DNA from: Elusimicrobiaceae bacterium
Lineage (GTDB): Bacteria; Elusimicrobiota; Elusimicrobia; Elusimicrobiales; Elusimicrobiaceae
Reading direction: 5' to 3'
Length of the DNA stretch: 32,585 nt
NCBI GenBank assembly: GCA_028700325.1
Contig: JAQVSV010000017.1
Location: 1-32,585 of the forward strand
Positions within the stretch are counted from its first letter, which is position 1. Every line of letters starts with the position of its first letter. Of this stretch, positions 32,045-32,585 are shown piece by piece. The notes beneath the pieces are model-generated. The model was not told the origin of the DNA, did not search any database, and saw nothing but the letters and a program-made list of their open reading frames with translations. The position numbers were made by a program, and so were the translations under genes.

Positions 32045-32472
32045 GGCTTTGCGTACCCCGCCGCCGGATACTGCGGCAGCAGAAGCTCTATGAACTGGCG
32101 GCAGAACCGCGCGCTGAAATCAGCGGCGGCCTCCCGGCTGAGCAGACAGTCAACCTCGACGCTGGAAAACGGGTTCACCGCGCCCGCCGGAGTGACGGCG
32201 TAGGAAAACCCCTCCGGCAAATGCTCCGGCCCGCCAGCCTTTTCGATCACCGCGGCCTGCGCGGTTTCAAGCGCGCGGTAAAACCGGTTGATCTCGCCCT
32301 GCCCGGGCGCGCGGCCCAGCATGAACGTCGCCGACGAAACGACCGCCGCGGCGCTTTTGGAAAGCGGTCCGTCGTCCGGCGCGGCGAGCGTCCGCCCGGA
32401 GCCGGTCCTGACGCCTTGCGCGCACGCGCAGGCAAGCGTCGCGGCAAACAGAACGGCAACGGCGCATTTCAT
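32041..32472 (-). CDS. Small predicted lipoprotein of unknown function
   Basis: 143 residues. Signal MKCAVAVLFAATLACACAQG with two candidate acceptor cysteines (LAC, LACAC). The rest is soluble and mixed helical (GRAPGQGEINRFYRALETAQ, EAAADFSARFCRQFIELLLP) and resembles no family I know. It overlaps both neighbours by 4 nt (ATGA at each end), wedged between ispF and cysS, so it is translated with essential housekeeping genes although it should be exported and membrane-anchored. Function unknown. Confidence 0.75.
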   Translation of the reverse strand: MKCAVAVLFAATLACACAQGVRTGSGRTLAAPDDGPLSKSAAAVVSSATFMLGRAPGQGEINRFYRALETAQAAVIEKAGGPEHLPEGFSYAVTPAGAVNPFSSVEVDCLLSREAAADFSARFCRQFIELLLPQYPAAGYAKP

Positions 32473-32585
32473 CCGACTTCCGCCGTGGCGATCGCCTGGC
32501 AGGCGATCGCGTCGCCGTGGCCGATATCGCCCATGCCTTCATAGCTTTTCGCCTTGACATTCACCGAATTTTCGTCGAGCCTGAA
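32469..32585 (-). CDS. ispF: IspF, C-terminal part (5' end outside window)
   Basis: The 38 visible residues include VNVKAKSYEGMGDIGHGDAI and end CQAIATAEVG. This matches the C-terminus of 2-C-methyl-D-erythritol 2,4-cyclodiphosphate synthase, where the pattern is VN-(I/V)-KA-T-x-E-x-(L/M)-G-x-(I/L)-G-(R/H)-x-(E/D)-G-I-A. The enzyme makes the cyclic diphosphate intermediate of the MEP isoprenoid pathway. The gene could be a stand-alone ispF or the end of an IspDF fusion; the window edge hides this. The stop overlaps the lipoprotein start (ATGA). Confidence 0.85.
   Translation of the reverse strand, partial: FRLDENSVNVKAKSYEGMGDIGHGDAIACQAIATAEVG

Noticed and set aside
30602-32203. Open frame of 533 codons on the plus strand
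   Set aside because: Antisense shadow of cysS, which has complete synthetase motifs.
1-32585. CRISPR arrays, insertion sequences, integrases, phage genes, tRNA or rRNA
   Set aside because: No regularly spaced repeats, transposase or integrase motifs, tRNA-like TPsiC loops or rRNA segments were seen on either strand.

Overview
The window is GC-rich, gene-dense bacterial DNA from a Gram-negative (diderm) organism. This is shown by a TolC-type channel, a beta-barrel protein ending in Phe, many Sec and lipoprotein signal peptides, and a GmhA-type sugar isomerase. The mixture (likely PPi-type phosphofructokinase, GlcD-GlcE fusion, DUF1646 transporter, plant-type alpha-amylase, TPR proteins) does not fix the phylum. 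An Elusimicrobiota-like or similar poorly sampled lineage is my guess, not a demonstrated placement. I see no tRNA, rRNA, CRISPR, insertion sequence or phage gene.

Region 1 (1-13870, minus strand) is a long co-directional gene chain. It starts at a sigma70-like promoter with a possible operator (13833-13868). The order is: a 49-residue ORF resembling the start of tryptophanase, a GlcD-GlcE fusion and GlcF (2-hydroxyacid oxidation), a GAF/HD-GYP c-di-GMP phosphodiesterase, a secreted MORN-repeat protein, an ABC exporter half with a degenerate ATPase site, a GT4 glycosyltransferase, CrcB fluoride channel, DUF190, an outer-membrane barrel, phosphofructokinase, a stand-alone HAMP protein, a TolC-family protein and a patatin-like phospholipase cut by the window edge. 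Most junctions overlap or lie within 40 nt, so extensive cotranscription is likely.

Region 2 (13915-17947, plus strand) holds a DUF1646 transporter, then a DegT aminotransferase, a GT4 glycosyltransferase and a GmhA-like SIS isomerase, which look like a surface-polysaccharide set. It closes with a strong bidirectional terminator. Region 3 (18078-25273, minus strand) has a lipoprotein alpha-amylase of plant type, P5C dehydrogenase (pruA), and an operon of a 54-residue Cys/His/Gly-rich protein, an unknown membrane protein, two related TPR proteins and a cupin. The amylase and the TPR pair share a nearly identical 17-nt promoter-core element.

Region 4 (25297-28427, minus strand) contains two tandem paralogous secreted alpha/beta hydrolases. 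Upstream of them lies about 670 nt with no credible gene but with a consensus promoter, many stem-loops and an intrinsic terminator: a candidate large structured noncoding RNA, the most interesting item here. Region 5 (28460-32585) has an M3 oligopeptidase on the plus strand, convergent with ispF (partial), a small lipoprotein gene and cysS on the minus strand, joined by 4-nt overlaps.
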